Of a stretch of 64,000 nt of DNA, positions 17,067 through 26,198 are shown one piece after another. Position numbers and translations under genes: made by a program. Origin of the DNA: UM-FILTER-40-17 sp032251335 (lineage in GTDB: Bacteria > Bacteroidota > Bacteroidia > Flavobacteriales > Flavobacteriaceae); assembly GCA_032251335.1 (NCBI GenBank), contig JAVVDW010000009.1:1-64000 (forward strand), written 5' to 3'. Each line of letters begins with the position of its first letter. Position 1 is the stretch's first letter. Below the pieces are notes generated by a model, which did not search any database, was not told the origin of the DNA, and saw only the letters and a list, made by a program, of their open reading frames with translations.

Positions 17067-18884
17067 ATGAAACCAGTAGCTATTTACATTTTTCTAATTG
17101 TCAGCATTTTATCCGGACAGGCTGTTTTTGGCCAGTACGGATATTGGCAACAAAAGGCAGATTATAAAATGGACGTCAATATAGATGTCAAAACATTCAA
17201 ATACACGGGAACTCAAACCTTGGTATATACAAACAACTCGCCCGACACGCTTAAACAGGTTTTTTACCACTTGTTTTTCAATGCATTTCAACCCGGCAGT
17301 GAGATGGATGTAAGATCGCGCACCATTGCCGACCCGGACGATCGGGTGGCAGACAGAATCAGCAAACTGTCTGAAAGTGAAATGGGCTATCTCAGAGTTG
17401 GCACCCTCACACAAGACGGCAAAAGAGCCATGCACAAAACCGTGGGCACTATCCTACAAGTGATGTTGCCCAAGCCCATTTTACCCGGCCAAAGCACAAC
17501 TTTTGCGTTGGATTTTGAAGGACAAGTGCCTGTTCAGATTCGCCGTTCGGGGCGTGACAATGCAGAGGGCGTCGCGCTTTCTATGGTTCAGTGGTATCCG
17601 AAACTGGCAGAATACGATTTTGAAGGTTGGCATGCCAATCCCTATATAGGTCGCGAATTTCACGGCGTATGGGGTAATTTTGATGTAAAACTCACTTTAG
17701 ATCAAAGCTACGTAGTGGGTGCTAGCGGATATATCCAAAATCCGGATGAAGTTGGACACGGTTACGGCAAAACATCCAAACCCAAAAACGGCAAACTCAC
17801 TTGGCATTTTGTGGCACCCGATGTGCACGATTTTGCTTGGGCAGCCGACCCCGATTTTATCCATGATACCTATCCCGGCCCAAATGGGGTGACGCTGCAT
17901 TTTTTCTATCAAAATGACCCTAGCAACAAAGAAAACTGGGAAAAACTTCAGCCAAAAACAGCTGAAGTCATGCAGTATTTCAACGAACATGTTGGCCCTT
18001 ATCCGTACAAGCAGTATTCCGTTATTCAAGGCGGCGATGGCGGTATGGAATACGCCATGCTGACGTTGATTACCGGTAAGAGAAATTTCGGCAGCTTGGT
18101 CGGTGTCACCGCACACGAATTGGCACATTCTTGGTTTCAGTTTGTTTTAGCATCCAACGAGAGCAAGCACGAATGGATGGATGAGGGTTTCACCTCGTAT
18201 ATTTCCGGCGAAGCCATGAACAAAGTGATGGGTAGAAATGTAGAAAATCCTCACGAAAACGCTTACAAAGGCTATGTGCGTTTGGCTACATCCGGACGGG
18301 AAAAGCCGCAAACCACCCATGCTGACCGCTACGAAACAAACTTTGCCTACGGAGTGACTGCCTACAGCAAAGGCGCTATTTTTCTTCACCAATTGGGCTA
18401 TATTATCGGAAAAGAAAACCTTCAAAAAACTTTAAGACGCTATTACAGCGAATTCAAATTTAAGCATCCCACGCCCAACGATATCAAAAGAGTGGCCGAG
18501 AAAGTATCGGGATTGCAACTCGATTGGTACTTAACCGATTGGACACAGACAACAAATACCATTGATTATGCAATCAAATCCATAGAAACCGTCAACGGCA
18601 AATCAAGCGTTGTACTTGAACGTAAAGGTCTAATGCCAATGCCGTTAGATTTAAAGATAACCTACGCCGACGGATCTGTAGAAAACCTCTATGTGCCGCT
18701 TCGCATGATGTATGGAAACAAACCTGAGAGCAAAAAGATGAAAATCCTAGCCGATTGGGCATGGGCCTATCCCACCTACAACTTTGAAGGAAGCAATGGT
18801 AAAAAAATAGTCAAAGTGGAAATAGATCCCAGCCATAGAATGGCAGATATCGATCGAACAAACAACCAACTCACGGCTCCATAA
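17067..18884 (+). CDS. M1-family metallopeptidase (gluzincin aminopeptidase-like)
   Basis: A 605-residue exported peptidase. After the signal peptide (IFLIVSILSGQAVFGQ) comes the beta saddle domain and then the zinc site HELAH (His350, His354) with the third ligand Glu373 in DEGF, 19 residues after the second His. The substrate-anchoring loop reads GGMEYAM instead of the classic GxMEN, so the N-terminal amine contact is not fully standard. Family members release N-terminal residues from peptides. An ATG at 17043 lies in the tail of the repeat element and would add MKNNKNKQ; I chose 17067, where the element ends and the export signal begins. Downstream is rnpA. Confidence 0.92.
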   Translation: MKPVAIYIFLIVSILSGQAVFGQYGYWQQKADYKMDVNIDVKTFKYTGTQTLVYTNNSPDTLKQVFYHLFFNAFQPGSEMDVRSRTIADPDDRVADRISKLSESEMGYLRVGTLTQDGKRAMHKTVGTILQVMLPKPILPGQSTTFALDFEGQVPVQIRRSGRDNAEGVALSMVQWYPKLAEYDFEGWHANPYIGREFHGVWGNFDVKLTLDQSYVVGASGYIQNPDEVGHGYGKTSKPKNGKLTWHFVAPDVHDFAWAADPDFIHDTYPGPNGVTLHFFYQNDPSNKENWEKLQPKTAEVMQYFNEHVGPYPYKQYSVIQGGDGGMEYAMLTLITGKRNFGSLVGVTAHELAHSWFQFVLASNESKHEWMDEGFTSYISGEAMNKVMGRNVENPHENAYKGYVRLATSGREKPQTTHADRYETNFAYGVTAYSKGAIFLHQLGYIIGKENLQKTLRRYYSEFKFKHPTPNDIKRVAEKVSGLQLDWYLTDWTQTTNTIDYAIKSIETVNGKSSVVLERKGLMPMPLDLKITYADGSVENLYVPLRMMYGNKPESKKMKILADWAWAYPTYNFEGSNGKKIVKVEIDPSHRMADIDRTNNQLTAP

Positions 18885-18911
18885 AAACCGCTTCAAGCGG
18901 AAGTAAGGCAT

Positions 18912-19295
18912 ATGAATTCCGTTCAAAAACCCCGTTTTACCTATCCGAAAGCGGCTAAACTCAAGTCGAAAGCGGGTATTAACCGTCTGTTTTTGGAGGG
19001 CAAATCTCTATTTGTGTACCCGATTCGGGCCGTATTTGTATTTCATCCAAAAGCCGCAGAAGCTGTATCCGTTAAAGTAGGGGTTTCTGTCTCTAAAAGA
19101 CATTTTAAACGCGCCACAGACCGCAACCGAATCAAACGCCTGCTTCGCGAGGCTTATCGGCTCAATCAAGGATTGGTTCCTGAGCAGAAAACACACGATT
19201 TGTCTTGCATGCTGACCTTTATCGGAAAAGAAATGCCGGATTTTAAGACCATTTTTAAAAATGTTGGCGAAATTTTAAGACAATTGAATCCGTAA
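18912..19295 (+). CDS. rnpA: Ribonuclease P protein component
   Basis: A 127-residue basic protein that binds the RNA subunit of RNase P and helps it process tRNA 5' ends. The RNR motif, KRATDRNRIKRLLREAYRLN, is complete and follows VGVSVSKRHF, the usual second strand. The start at 18912 gives MNSVQKPRFTYPKAAKLKSK, and the following LFLEGKSLFVYPIRAVF is the typical beta strand. Unlike the classical arrangement next to rpmH, it sits between an M1 and an S41 peptidase gene, an arrangement I believe is frequent in Flavobacteriia. It starts 27 bp after the M1 peptidase. Confidence 0.95.
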   Translation: MNSVQKPRFTYPKAAKLKSKAGINRLFLEGKSLFVYPIRAVFVFHPKAAEAVSVKVGVSVSKRHFKRATDRNRIKRLLREAYRLNQGLVPEQKTHDLSCMLTFIGKEMPDFKTIFKNVGEILRQLNP

Positions 19296-19356
19296 GTGTG
19301 TAGATACTAACCGGATTTTGTTATTTTTATAAGCCTTTTACCGGAAGGCATCAAAA

Positions 19357-21006
19357 ATGACCGTTATGTATAAAAAACACCTCAAAAAAATAAGCCTCGC
19401 CTTCATTGTATCTGCACTGTTGATCTCTTGGACGAGCTACAAAGACAATTTCTTTGAAATAGCAAAACAGATTGAAATTTTTACCACGCTCTACAAAGAA
19501 ATCAACATGAACTACGTAGATGAAGTAAATCCGGCTGAGTTGATGGACACAGCCATCAAAGAAATGCTGACAGATTTGGATCCCTACACGGTTTTTATGA
19601 ACGAACAAGATGTAGAAGATGCCAAAATCAGAAATTCGGGTGAGTATTCCGGCGTGGGCGCATTGATAAAGAACAAAGGAGGCAAACTGATTGTCATAGA
19701 GCCTTTTAAAGACTATCCGGCAGATTTGGCCGGACTGAAAGCAGGTGATGAGATTGTCAAAATTGGTGATGTGCTCGTTTCAGAAGCAGAGGATGATCCG
19801 GGTGCCTTGCTCAAAGGTTCGCCCGGTTCGAAAATCGAACTTACATTTTTGCGAAACGGTCAAACCATGAACACACAGCTCGTTCGCAAGGACATAGAGG
19901 TTGATGCCGTTCCTTACTACAAAATGGCATCTCCCACGGTGGGCTATATCGTTTTGACAGAATTTAACCAAAAAGCCTCAGACCAAGTGGCAGATGCCAT
20001 TCGAGACTTAAAATTGGATGGCGCCACAAGCATCATCTTAGACCTAAGAGGCAATCCCGGCGGACTGCTCAACGAGGCTGTTGAAGTGGTCAATTTGTTT
20101 GTACCACGCGACCAATTGGTGGTTTCTACACAATCTAAAGTGCAGAAATACAACAATATTTATCTGACCAAAAACAATCCGTTAGATTTGGAAATGCCTT
20201 TGGCTATTCTCATAAACGGACGAAGTGCCTCCGCATCTGAAATTGTCTCCGGTGCTTTGCAAGACTTAGACCGAGCGGTTGTCATCGGTTCAAAAAGTTT
20301 TGGAAAAGGCTTGGTACAAAGGCCAAAACCTTTGCTCTATGGCACCCAGGTGAAGATTACCATTTCTAGATATTTTATTCCATCGGGCAGAGGCATTCAA
20401 GCACTTGACTATAAAAACAGAGACGCGCAGGGCAACGCAACCCGCCTTGATGACAAAAATATCCGTGCCTTCAGAACAAAAAACGGGCGCACTGTTTTTG
20501 ATCACGGTGGCATCACCCCCGATATTTTTCTTCAAAATCAGAAAATCGGAAATGTGACCAAAGCACTTTCCAACGAAGATCTCATCTTTAATTTTGCCAC
20601 CCAATTTTACTATGCCAACCCCCATTTGGATTGGAATAATTTTTCGGTTACAGACAAACACCTAGACGATTTTCAAACCTATGTGCAAAAGGAAAATTTT
20701 GAGTTTGTGACGCAAACAGAACAAGTGCTCGACAAAGCTATTGAGACGGCAATTGGTGATGAATTAAAAAATGCTTTGCAAACAGACCTCGCCGTTTTGA
20801 AAACAAAAATAAGTCAAGAAAAAGAAAATCTTATTAGAGCCGCACGAGAAGAAATTCGGACGCAACTCACGCAAGAAATTGTGAAAAGATATGCGTATCG
20901 AGAAGGTCTGTACAGTTATAATTTAAAGACCGATGACGCTATTCTTAAAGCCAAAGAAATTCTAGACAATCCCGCAACTTATAACGCAATCCTCCAACCC
21001 AAGTAA
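19357..21006 (+). CDS. S41 carboxy-terminal processing peptidase (Ctp/Prc family)
   Basis: A 549-residue protease with an N-terminal hydrophobic export or anchor segment (ISLAFIVSALLISW). A PDZ domain lies at about 85-165 (GVGALIKNKGGKLIVIE, AGDEIVKIGD). The catalytic serine is in the SASASE motif (290-295) and its partner is Lys317 in SFGKGLVQ, the Ser/Lys dyad of the C-terminal processing peptidases. These envelope proteases remove C-terminal tails and degrade misfolded proteins in the periplasm. The C-terminal 130 residues are charged and helical. The ATG at 19366 is a possible alternative start. It is 61 bp after rnpA and 8 bp before the S10 gene. Confidence 0.95.
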   Translation: MTVMYKKHLKKISLAFIVSALLISWTSYKDNFFEIAKQIEIFTTLYKEINMNYVDEVNPAELMDTAIKEMLTDLDPYTVFMNEQDVEDAKIRNSGEYSGVGALIKNKGGKLIVIEPFKDYPADLAGLKAGDEIVKIGDVLVSEAEDDPGALLKGSPGSKIELTFLRNGQTMNTQLVRKDIEVDAVPYYKMASPTVGYIVLTEFNQKASDQVADAIRDLKLDGATSIILDLRGNPGGLLNEAVEVVNLFVPRDQLVVSTQSKVQKYNNIYLTKNNPLDLEMPLAILINGRSASASEIVSGALQDLDRAVVIGSKSFGKGLVQRPKPLLYGTQVKITISRYFIPSGRGIQALDYKNRDAQGNATRLDDKNIRAFRTKNGRTVFDHGGITPDIFLQNQKIGNVTKALSNEDLIFNFATQFYYANPHLDWNNFSVTDKHLDDFQTYVQKENFEFVTQTEQVLDKAIETAIGDELKNALQTDLAVLKTKISQEKENLIRAAREEIRTQLTQEIVKRYAYREGLYSYNLKTDDAILKAKEILDNPATYNAILQPK

Positions 21007-21014
21007 ACTTCATC

Positions 21015-22508
21015 ATGATTCAAAAAATCCTAAAAAACAAGCTGTTATTGACGATTAGCTGTTTGTTTATTTCCCTACCTGCTTTGTATGGGCAAGTAGT
21101 TTCGCCCAAGAAGTTTGTCACCCAACACACTTGGAAAAACGGAAACAAAACCGTTTTGTACAAAGCCATCGGCAGCGAAACACCGCTTACCAACAAAGAC
21201 GGGGATACAACCGCACTGCTTTGGACTACGAGCTATCTTAAAGCAAATGCCGACAACAAACAACCGGTGAGTTTTGTATTTAACGGCGGCCCCGGTTCTG
21301 CCTCGGTGTGGTTACACATGGGTTTTTTAGGCCCCAAAGTGGTGCGCGTGGACAGTGAAGCAAACCAAGATGATGGAGCTGCGCCATACAAGTGGACAGA
21401 AAATCCGGATTTTTTGATCGAGCAAACAGATTTGGTTTTTATAGATCCGGTAGGCACCGGATATAGCCGCGTGGTAGGCAAAGGAAAGGTAGAAGATTAT
21501 TGGGGTTTGAATGAAGATGCCGCTTCCATAGCGCAATTTATCCGACGTTGGCTAACGGAAAATGGCCGGTGGCTGTCTCCCAAATACATCATCGGCGAAA
21601 GTTTTGGCACCACCCGTGCAGCAGCCGTGGCCGAAACGCTGGAAGGCGATGGACAAGAAGTTGCACTCAACGGACTGGTATTAATCTCACAAGCGCTTGA
21701 CTATGCCGGATCTACCTCTATAGACGACAACATTGTTTCCTATGTTACCTACTTGCCAAGCATGGCTGCTACTTCATGGTATCACAAAAAAGCAGGGGTC
21801 GGCAAAACGCTAGAAAGTTTTGTGGAGGAGGCCAGGCAGTTTGCTTACAACGAATATGTATCTGCGCTATACAAAGGCAACCTGCTCAAGCCTGCTGAAA
21901 AAGAAAAAATCGTGCAAAAGTTGGTGTATTTTACAGGCCTGCCGGAAAAATACATCCGTTTATCCAATTGCAGAATTCTTATCCCTCGCTATCAAAAAGA
22001 ATTGTTACGCGATGAAGGTTTAACCCTAGGGCGGCTCGATGGTAGGTTTAAGGGCTCTGAAGCAGACAATGTTAGTGGCCGTCCTACTTTGGGCGATGCC
22101 TCTAGTTATCAAACATCGGGTGCTTACACCGCTTATTTTAACCATTACCTGAAACAGGATTTAAAAGTTGAACAAAGCATTCCATATTTGAGCGACAATG
22201 ACAATATCGGAAATCTGTGGAATTGGCGCGACGTACCTGTTGGGCAATATTGGGAACCCGTCCCGGTCAATGTCACCAGGAGATTGACAGCCGCTATGCG
22301 CAGAAATTCAGATTTAAAAGTGTTGGTTGCAGCCGGATACTACGACCTCATCACCCCTTTTTTTGATGCCGAATACACTTTTTCTCGAAACGGCATTCCA
22401 TCCGAACGTGTACAATTTCAATACTATGAGGCCGGTCATATGATGTATAACCACCAACCTGACTTCAAAAAATTGGCCGATGATATCAAAATTTTCTTAG
22501 CCAAATAA
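21015..22508 (+). CDS. S10 serine carboxypeptidase
   Basis: A 497-residue exported alpha/beta-hydrolase peptidase of the serine carboxypeptidase family. The signal peptide ends LYGQ. The conserved NGGPGSAS segment (90-97) that binds the C-terminal carboxylate and forms the oxyanion hole is present, with catalytic Ser196 in GESFGTTR, Asp444 and His475 in AGHMMYN. These enzymes release C-terminal residues from peptides, usually at acidic pH. The gene lies 8 bp after the S41 peptidase and is the last of a five-gene protease run that begins with the S8 gene, so a shared job in peptide use or envelope clean-up is possible but not shown. Confidence 0.93.
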   Translation: MIQKILKNKLLLTISCLFISLPALYGQVVSPKKFVTQHTWKNGNKTVLYKAIGSETPLTNKDGDTTALLWTTSYLKANADNKQPVSFVFNGGPGSASVWLHMGFLGPKVVRVDSEANQDDGAAPYKWTENPDFLIEQTDLVFIDPVGTGYSRVVGKGKVEDYWGLNEDAASIAQFIRRWLTENGRWLSPKYIIGESFGTTRAAAVAETLEGDGQEVALNGLVLISQALDYAGSTSIDDNIVSYVTYLPSMAATSWYHKKAGVGKTLESFVEEARQFAYNEYVSALYKGNLLKPAEKEKIVQKLVYFTGLPEKYIRLSNCRILIPRYQKELLRDEGLTLGRLDGRFKGSEADNVSGRPTLGDASSYQTSGAYTAYFNHYLKQDLKVEQSIPYLSDNDNIGNLWNWRDVPVGQYWEPVPVNVTRRLTAAMRRNSDLKVLVAAGYYDLITPFFDAEYTFSRNGIPSERVQFQYYEAGHMMYNHQPDFKKLADDIKIFLAK

Positions 22509-22526
22509 ATTAAAACTGTGCGTCAC

Positions 22527-22534
22527 TACCTTTG
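22527..22534 (+). promoter_or_regulatory. -7 box of recA promoter
   Basis: TACCTTTG matches TAnnTTTG. It lies 52 bp before the recA ATG at 22587, in the 78 bp between the S10 gene and recA. No clear -33 TTTG is seen at the usual distance and no LexA-type box is apparent in the spacer. Confidence 0.45.
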
Positions 22535-22586
22535 AGAAAGCCAAAACAAAATAGTAAATTAGCCAACTAAGAAAAAACAAAAAAAT

Positions 22587-23591
22587 ATGAGCTCCGATAA
22601 AGAAGCCAAACTCAAAGCGCTGAAACTCACGCTTGATAAGTTAGACAAAGCCTATGGCAAAGGCACCGTAATGAAAATGGGCGATAGCGCCGTGGTAGAA
22701 TTAGAAGCCATTCCGTCCGGATCTTTTGGGTTGGATGTTGCCTTAGGCGTGGGAGGGTATCCACGTGGGCGCGTTATTGAAATCTACGGCCCGGAATCGT
22801 CCGGTAAAACAACATTGACCTTACATGCCATAGCCGAAGCGCAGAAATTGGGTGGCATCGCGGCTTTTATAGACGCCGAACACGCATTTGATCGGTTTTA
22901 CGCAGAAAAACTGGGAATCGATATAGACAACTTGATTATTTCGCAGCCGGACAACGGTGAGCAAGCCCTTGAAATTGCAGACAACCTTATCCGCTCCGGT
23001 GCCATTGATATTGTGGTGATTGACTCCGTTGCCGCATTGACACCAAAAAGTGAAATTGAAGGCGAGATGGGCGACTCTAAAATGGGATTGCACGCGCGCT
23101 TGATGTCACAAGCCCTGCGAAAACTTACCGCGAGCATCAGTAAAACGAACTCAACTGTTATTTTTATCAACCAATTGCGCGACAAGATTGGGGTGATGTT
23201 TGGCAGCCCCGAAACTACTACCGGTGGAAATGCATTAAAATTTTATGCTTCCGTGCGCTTAGATATCAGAAGGGCTACACAAATCAAAGATGGCGACAAT
23301 GTCATAGGCAACCGCACCCGTGTAAAAGTGGTAAAAAACAAAGTAGCACCGCCTTTCAAAACTTGTGAGTTCGACATTATGTATGGCGTGGGTATTTCCA
23401 AAGCCGGAGAAGTGTTGGATTTGGCTGTTGATTATGAAATTGTCAAAAAAGCCGGTTCTTGGTTTAGCTATGGCGATACCAAACTCGGACAAGGTCGCGA
23501 TTCTGTCAAAGAACTCATCAAAGACAATCCGGAACTTTTAGAAGAGCTAGAAGGTAAAATCAAAGTAGCACTGAAGGCTTTGGAAAAATAG
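22587..23591 (+). CDS. recA: Recombinase A
   Basis: A 334-residue RecA, complete. The ATP site is Walker A GPESSGKTT (68-76), Walker B in IVVIDSVAAL, and the conserved signalling loops follow (INQLRDKIGVMFG, TTGGNALKFYASVRLDIRR). RecA forms filaments on single-stranded DNA for homologous recombination and triggers the SOS response where a LexA-like repressor exists. Its own promoter box lies upstream and a strong hairpin terminator at 23612 ends the unit, so it is probably transcribed alone. Confidence 0.98.
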   Translation: MSSDKEAKLKALKLTLDKLDKAYGKGTVMKMGDSAVVELEAIPSGSFGLDVALGVGGYPRGRVIEIYGPESSGKTTLTLHAIAEAQKLGGIAAFIDAEHAFDRFYAEKLGIDIDNLIISQPDNGEQALEIADNLIRSGAIDIVVIDSVAALTPKSEIEGEMGDSKMGLHARLMSQALRKLTASISKTNSTVIFINQLRDKIGVMFGSPETTTGGNALKFYASVRLDIRRATQIKDGDNVIGNRTRVKVVKNKVAPPFKTCEFDIMYGVGISKAGEVLDLAVDYEIVKKAGSWFSYGDTKLGQGRDSVKELIKDNPELLEELEGKIKVALKALEK

Positions 23592-23611
23592 ATTTTAAAC
23601 AACATCGTATA

Positions 23612-23642
23612 AACGTCGAAACTTACATTTCGGCGTTTTTTT
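23612..23642 (+). terminator. Rho-independent terminator of recA
   Basis: A perfect 10 bp stem (AACGTCGAAA at 23612-23621 pairing with TTTCGGCGTT at 23628-23637, one T-G wobble), 6-base loop and a run of T to 23642. It lies 20 bp after the recA stop. Confidence 0.85.
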
Positions 23643-23694
23643 ATTCAACCATAAGGTTGCTGACACCAAGCGATGGCGTTTAAAAATAAATAGC

Positions 23695-23702
23695 TAATTT
23701 TG
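23695..23702 (+). promoter_or_regulatory. -7 box upstream of the TolB-like gene
   Basis: TAATTTTG fits TAnnTTTG and lies 30 bp before the ATG at 23733. No clear -33 element at the expected spacing; this is a weak, single-box prediction, placed after the recA terminator where a new promoter is expected. Confidence 0.4.
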
Positions 23703-23732
23703 AATGGCTTATCATCCAAACTTTAACCTATC

Positions 23733-25259
23733 ATGAAACCATTCCTTTTCTCAACCATATTTTGTCTCTCACTCATGGCATTTGCTCAAGAAAATTCCAC
23801 CGGCATTTTTCAATACAACCAAGATATTGGCAGTCCTAAAATTGCGGGTTCGGCTACCTATGATGCTGCTTCACAAACTTACACCATCAAAGGTGCCGGA
23901 AACTCTGATTTGGAGAAGGGAGATGCCTCTCGCTTCTTGTACAACAAACAAAAAGGTGATTTTATCGCAACGGCAAATGTTGCATTTCAAGACGCCCATG
24001 ACATGCACCAAAAAGTGGGTTGGATGGCGAGCGCCTCCGAAGCAGACAACACACTCATGGTGGGCAGTTTTCTTTATGGAGACGGACACATGACCGCTGA
24101 ATGGACTGAGCGGGTTGAAGAAGAAATACAAAATTCGCTGGAAAAAGTCAGTGCTTCCAAGCGGTATCAGCAAATCATCCAACTAGAGCGCAGTGGCAAT
24201 ACATTTATTATCAGGGCTGCCCATCCAGGCGAACCGCTACAGCAAATCGGGTCGAAGGTCATGGATGAGATGCATGAGGAAATCTTTCTCGGCTTAGTGA
24301 TGCATTCTTATGATGAGAAAACTATCAAAACAGCAAAAGTATGGAATGTACGAATAGACAAGCCTGTGGCCGACAACTACAATCCGAGCGTGGAAGGCTG
24401 GGTTGGATGCAGGATGGAAACCATGAATGTTTTTGATGGAAAGCGCCGTGTTATTTATGAAAAAAACAGCCGTTTTGAAGCACCGAATTGGATGCCCGAC
24501 GGTAAAACATTGTTATTCAACATGGCGGGTTTGCTTTATAAAATCCCGGTTGACGGTGGTGCACTTGAAAAATTGAATACCGGATTTGCCACCAGCAACA
24601 ACAACGATCATGGCATCTCGTTTGACGCAAAAAAACTGGCCATCAGCCACCATAGAGCAGGTTTTCCGGGCGGTGGCTCAACCGTATATGTACTTCCCGT
24701 TGAAGGCGGCAATCCTGAGTTGGTAACCCCACAAACGCCTTCCTATTTTCACGGATGGGCACCCAACAACGAAGAGGTCGTTTACGTGGCGCAAAGAGCC
24801 GGTTCGGAAGTGTATGATATTTACAAAAAATCCATAAAAGGTGGGGATGAAATAAAGTTGACCAACAACCAAAAATTTGAACACGTAGATGGTTCAGAGT
24901 ATTCGCCGGATGGAAAATACATCTACTACAACGGATCAAAAAACGGTGGCACCATGCAACTTTGGCGGATGAAACCGGATGGCAGTCAAAAGGAGCAACT
25001 TACCTTTGACGAATATAACGATTGGTTTCCGCACATATCTCCGGATGGAAAGTGGATTGCTTTTATCTCGTTTGAACCAAACATCGAATTGAATGCACAT
25101 CCCTCATACAAACGTGTGATGTTGCGTTTGATGCCGACCTCGGGTGGGGCGCCCAAAGTAATTGCTCATTTGTATGGCGGACAAGGTTCTATCAATGTGA
25201 ATTCGTGGTCACCGGACAGTAAACATATAGCCTTTGTAAGTAATTCAGGGGAAAAATAG
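23733..25259 (+). CDS. TolB-like beta-propeller exported protein with N-terminal DUF1349-like domain
   Basis: A 508-residue protein with a signal peptide (MKPFLFSTIFCLSLMAFAQ). Residues about 20-210 look like a concanavalin-type DUF1349 domain (KVGWMASASEADNTLMVGSF). Residues about 225-505 carry the WD40-like TolB propeller repeats (APNWMPDGKTLLFN, YSPDGKYIYYNG, HISPDGKWIAFIS, WSPDSKHIAFVS). Such fusions are common in Bacteroidota that handle polysaccharides or polyols, but the ligand cannot be inferred. The following gene on the same strand has a ThuA domain, another family linked to carbohydrate handling, which hints at a shared pathway. Promoter box at 23695. Confidence 0.82.
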   Translation: MKPFLFSTIFCLSLMAFAQENSTGIFQYNQDIGSPKIAGSATYDAASQTYTIKGAGNSDLEKGDASRFLYNKQKGDFIATANVAFQDAHDMHQKVGWMASASEADNTLMVGSFLYGDGHMTAEWTERVEEEIQNSLEKVSASKRYQQIIQLERSGNTFIIRAAHPGEPLQQIGSKVMDEMHEEIFLGLVMHSYDEKTIKTAKVWNVRIDKPVADNYNPSVEGWVGCRMETMNVFDGKRRVIYEKNSRFEAPNWMPDGKTLLFNMAGLLYKIPVDGGALEKLNTGFATSNNNDHGISFDAKKLAISHHRAGFPGGGSTVYVLPVEGGNPELVTPQTPSYFHGWAPNNEEVVYVAQRAGSEVYDIYKKSIKGGDEIKLTNNQKFEHVDGSEYSPDGKYIYYNGSKNGGTMQLWRMKPDGSQKEQLTFDEYNDWFPHISPDGKWIAFISFEPNIELNAHPSYKRVMLRLMPTSGGAPKVIAHLYGGQGSINVNSWSPDSKHIAFVSNSGEK

Positions 25260-25375
25260 ATAACCAAAATTTGCCTTCACCGTTAGAAAAAATCGATTTC
25301 ATTTAAAATTTTGTAACAAATCAACACAAACAAAAATTTAACATTCAAACACAACTTAACCAAAAAATCACAACC

Positions 25376-26191
25376 ATGTTCTACTATAAAAATTTTTTAA
25401 AATCCTATTGTCTTCTCTTAGGTTTTCTGCTGTTTTCAGGCGTACAAAGCTTTGCCCAAAAACAGTTTAAAGTGTTGCTTATTACCGAAACTGCCGGTTG
25501 GCATCACGAGTCTATAGACAACGGAATTGTCGCCATTCAAAATTTGGCCGCCACACATAATTTTGAAGTCGTGCGGCAACAGGAAGCTATCAAGATTACG
25601 GAAGATTGGCTCAAGAACTTTGCTGCGGTCATTTTTTTGAGTACAACGGCCGATATTTTTGACCAAGACGAACAAGCCGCTTTTGAAAAATACATTCAAT
25701 CGGGTAGAGGCTATGTGGGTGTTCATGCTGCCTCGGATACGGAATATGATTGGGCTTGGTACACGCAATTGGTCGGTAGGATGTTTCACATTCATCCGGC
25801 GCAACAAACCGCCAAACTGAAAATACTCGATCATAATTTTCCGGGCTTAGAGCATTTTCCCAACACTTTGTTATGGACAGATGAGTGGTACGAATTTGGT
25901 GAAGATAAAGTGTCCGGGCTAAAGAATTTGATTGCCGTTGACGAAAATTCCTACAATGCGGTCACTACATGGGAAAAAAGAGATTTGGACGCAAATGGAA
26001 ATTTGGTGGACAGAATAGGTAAAGGAATGGGCAAACTGCATCCCATTTCATGGTATCATGAGTTTGACGGTGGCCGCGCTTTTTACACGGCTTTAGGCCA
26101 CATCGAAAAAGTGTACGAAAACCAATGGTTTTTAGACCACCTCTACGGCGGGATTTATTACGCAGCTACCGGAAAAGGAATTGAAAAATAA
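25376..26191 (+). CDS. ThuA-domain (trehalose-utilization-like) exported protein
   Basis: A 271-residue protein with a signal peptide (LGFLLFSGVQSFAQ). The ThuA fold, related to class I glutamine amidotransferases, shows as FKVLLITETAGWHHESID at the start, GRGYVGVHAASDTEYDW in the middle and WYHEFDGGRAFYTALGH near the end. ThuA proteins are tied to trehalose and other glycan or polyol metabolism in rhizobia; here the role is unknown. It follows the TolB-like gene by 116 AT-rich bp and converges on the enoyl-CoA hydratase gene with only 7 bp between stops. Confidence 0.9.
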   Translation: MFYYKNFLKSYCLLLGFLLFSGVQSFAQKQFKVLLITETAGWHHESIDNGIVAIQNLAATHNFEVVRQQEAIKITEDWLKNFAAVIFLSTTADIFDQDEQAAFEKYIQSGRGYVGVHAASDTEYDWAWYTQLVGRMFHIHPAQQTAKLKILDHNFPGLEHFPNTLLWTDEWYEFGEDKVSGLKNLIAVDENSYNAVTTWEKRDLDANGNLVDRIGKGMGKLHPISWYHEFDGGRAFYTALGHIEKVYENQWFLDHLYGGIYYAATGKGIEK

Positions 26192-26198
26192 GGTTTGC

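Noticed and set aside
18885..18911. Hairpin CCGCTTCAAGCGG after the M1 peptidase
   Set aside because: No T-run follows and rnpA starts at once; not a terminator.
22509..22586. LexA-type operator before recA
   Set aside because: I looked for a clear inverted repeat and found none.
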